Below are positions 63,929 through 64,000 of a DNA stretch of 64,000 nt, in pieces. The first letter of the stretch is position 1, and every line of letters starts with the position of its first letter. The translations under genes were made by a program, and so were the position numbers. The stretch covers positions 1-64,000 of the forward strand of contig JAJRTN010000199.1 of assembly GCA_024278275.1 (NCBI GenBank), read 5' to 3'. The notes below the pieces were generated by a model, which was given only the letters and a program-made list of their open reading frames with translations, was not told the DNA's origin and did no database searches. The DNA is from Candidatus Hydrogenedentota bacterium (lineage in GTDB: Bacteria > Hydrogenedentota > Hydrogenedentia > Hydrogenedentales > JAJRTN01).

Positions 63929-64000
63929 GGTGAGGCGTTCCCGGGGTTATGGCGCAGAATGGACTGTTGAGCAAAAGTCTAACACGGACGCACACGGACA

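Overview
The window is GC-rich, densely coded bacterial DNA. The organism has two membranes: there is a TolC-type outer-membrane factor with an RND pump, and several lipoproteins. No rRNA or other taxonomic marker is present. The mix of exported carbohydrate-active enzymes (GH78, DUF4038/GH140-like, a GH71/99-like protein, an exported toroid-like protein), a Tat-exported sugar isomerase, two stand-alone UroD-family proteins and a sulfatase-like TPR protein resembles Hydrogenedentota, Planctomycetota or Lentisphaerota genomes. That placement is inferred from gene content only.

Region 1-12 kb: a 139-bp tandem repeat, then manC, a methyltransferase, an ankyrin lipoprotein and a nitrilase. A response regulator is translationally coupled to an FHA-GAF histidine kinase. 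A CCA-adding enzyme, a DUF4038 glycosidase and a DUF2339 membrane protein follow. Region 12-31 kb: rmlC, a NapH-like polyferredoxin, a sulfatase-fold TPR protein, a periplasmic parvulin, a four-helix membrane protein next to a TAXI binding protein with a likely frameshift, a GltP/DctA-type symporter, a GH78 rhamnosidase, an alkyltransferase-like protein, a UroD-family protein, and glgA-tsaE. Region 31-42 kb: a response regulator with a degenerate GGDEF domain, dxs (with a possible xseB remnant upstream), metG, a GH71/99-like protein, yqeY, a lone sigma-region-4 protein and a TPR lipoprotein.

Region 42.3-51.9 kb is the most interesting part. It is a single minus-strand operon with a consensus promoter and a candidate terminator. 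Gene order is ArsR-type repressor, ArsP/DUF318 permease, TolC lipoprotein, RND adaptor, RND pump, a 25-residue CxxC micropeptide, a TauE/SafE exporter, a mini-thioredoxin and a Cys-rich DGC-domain protein. Two near-identical 20-bp palindromes lie over the promoter -10 and just upstream of the permease. They look like operators for the ArsR protein. I read the operon as a thiol-linked metal, metalloid or sulfur-compound efflux system.

Region 52-64 kb: a tRNA-Ser(UGA), a TlpA-like thioredoxin, a Tat-exported sugar isomerase, a signal-less PpiC, clpS-clpA, an exported BamE-like duplicated protein, a second UroD-family protein and an exported protein of unknown function. Intergenic spaces carry a family of MITE-like elements with ~40-bp terminal inverted repeats (two complete, several half copies) and related hairpin repeats. 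No CRISPR array, integrase or transposase gene was seen.
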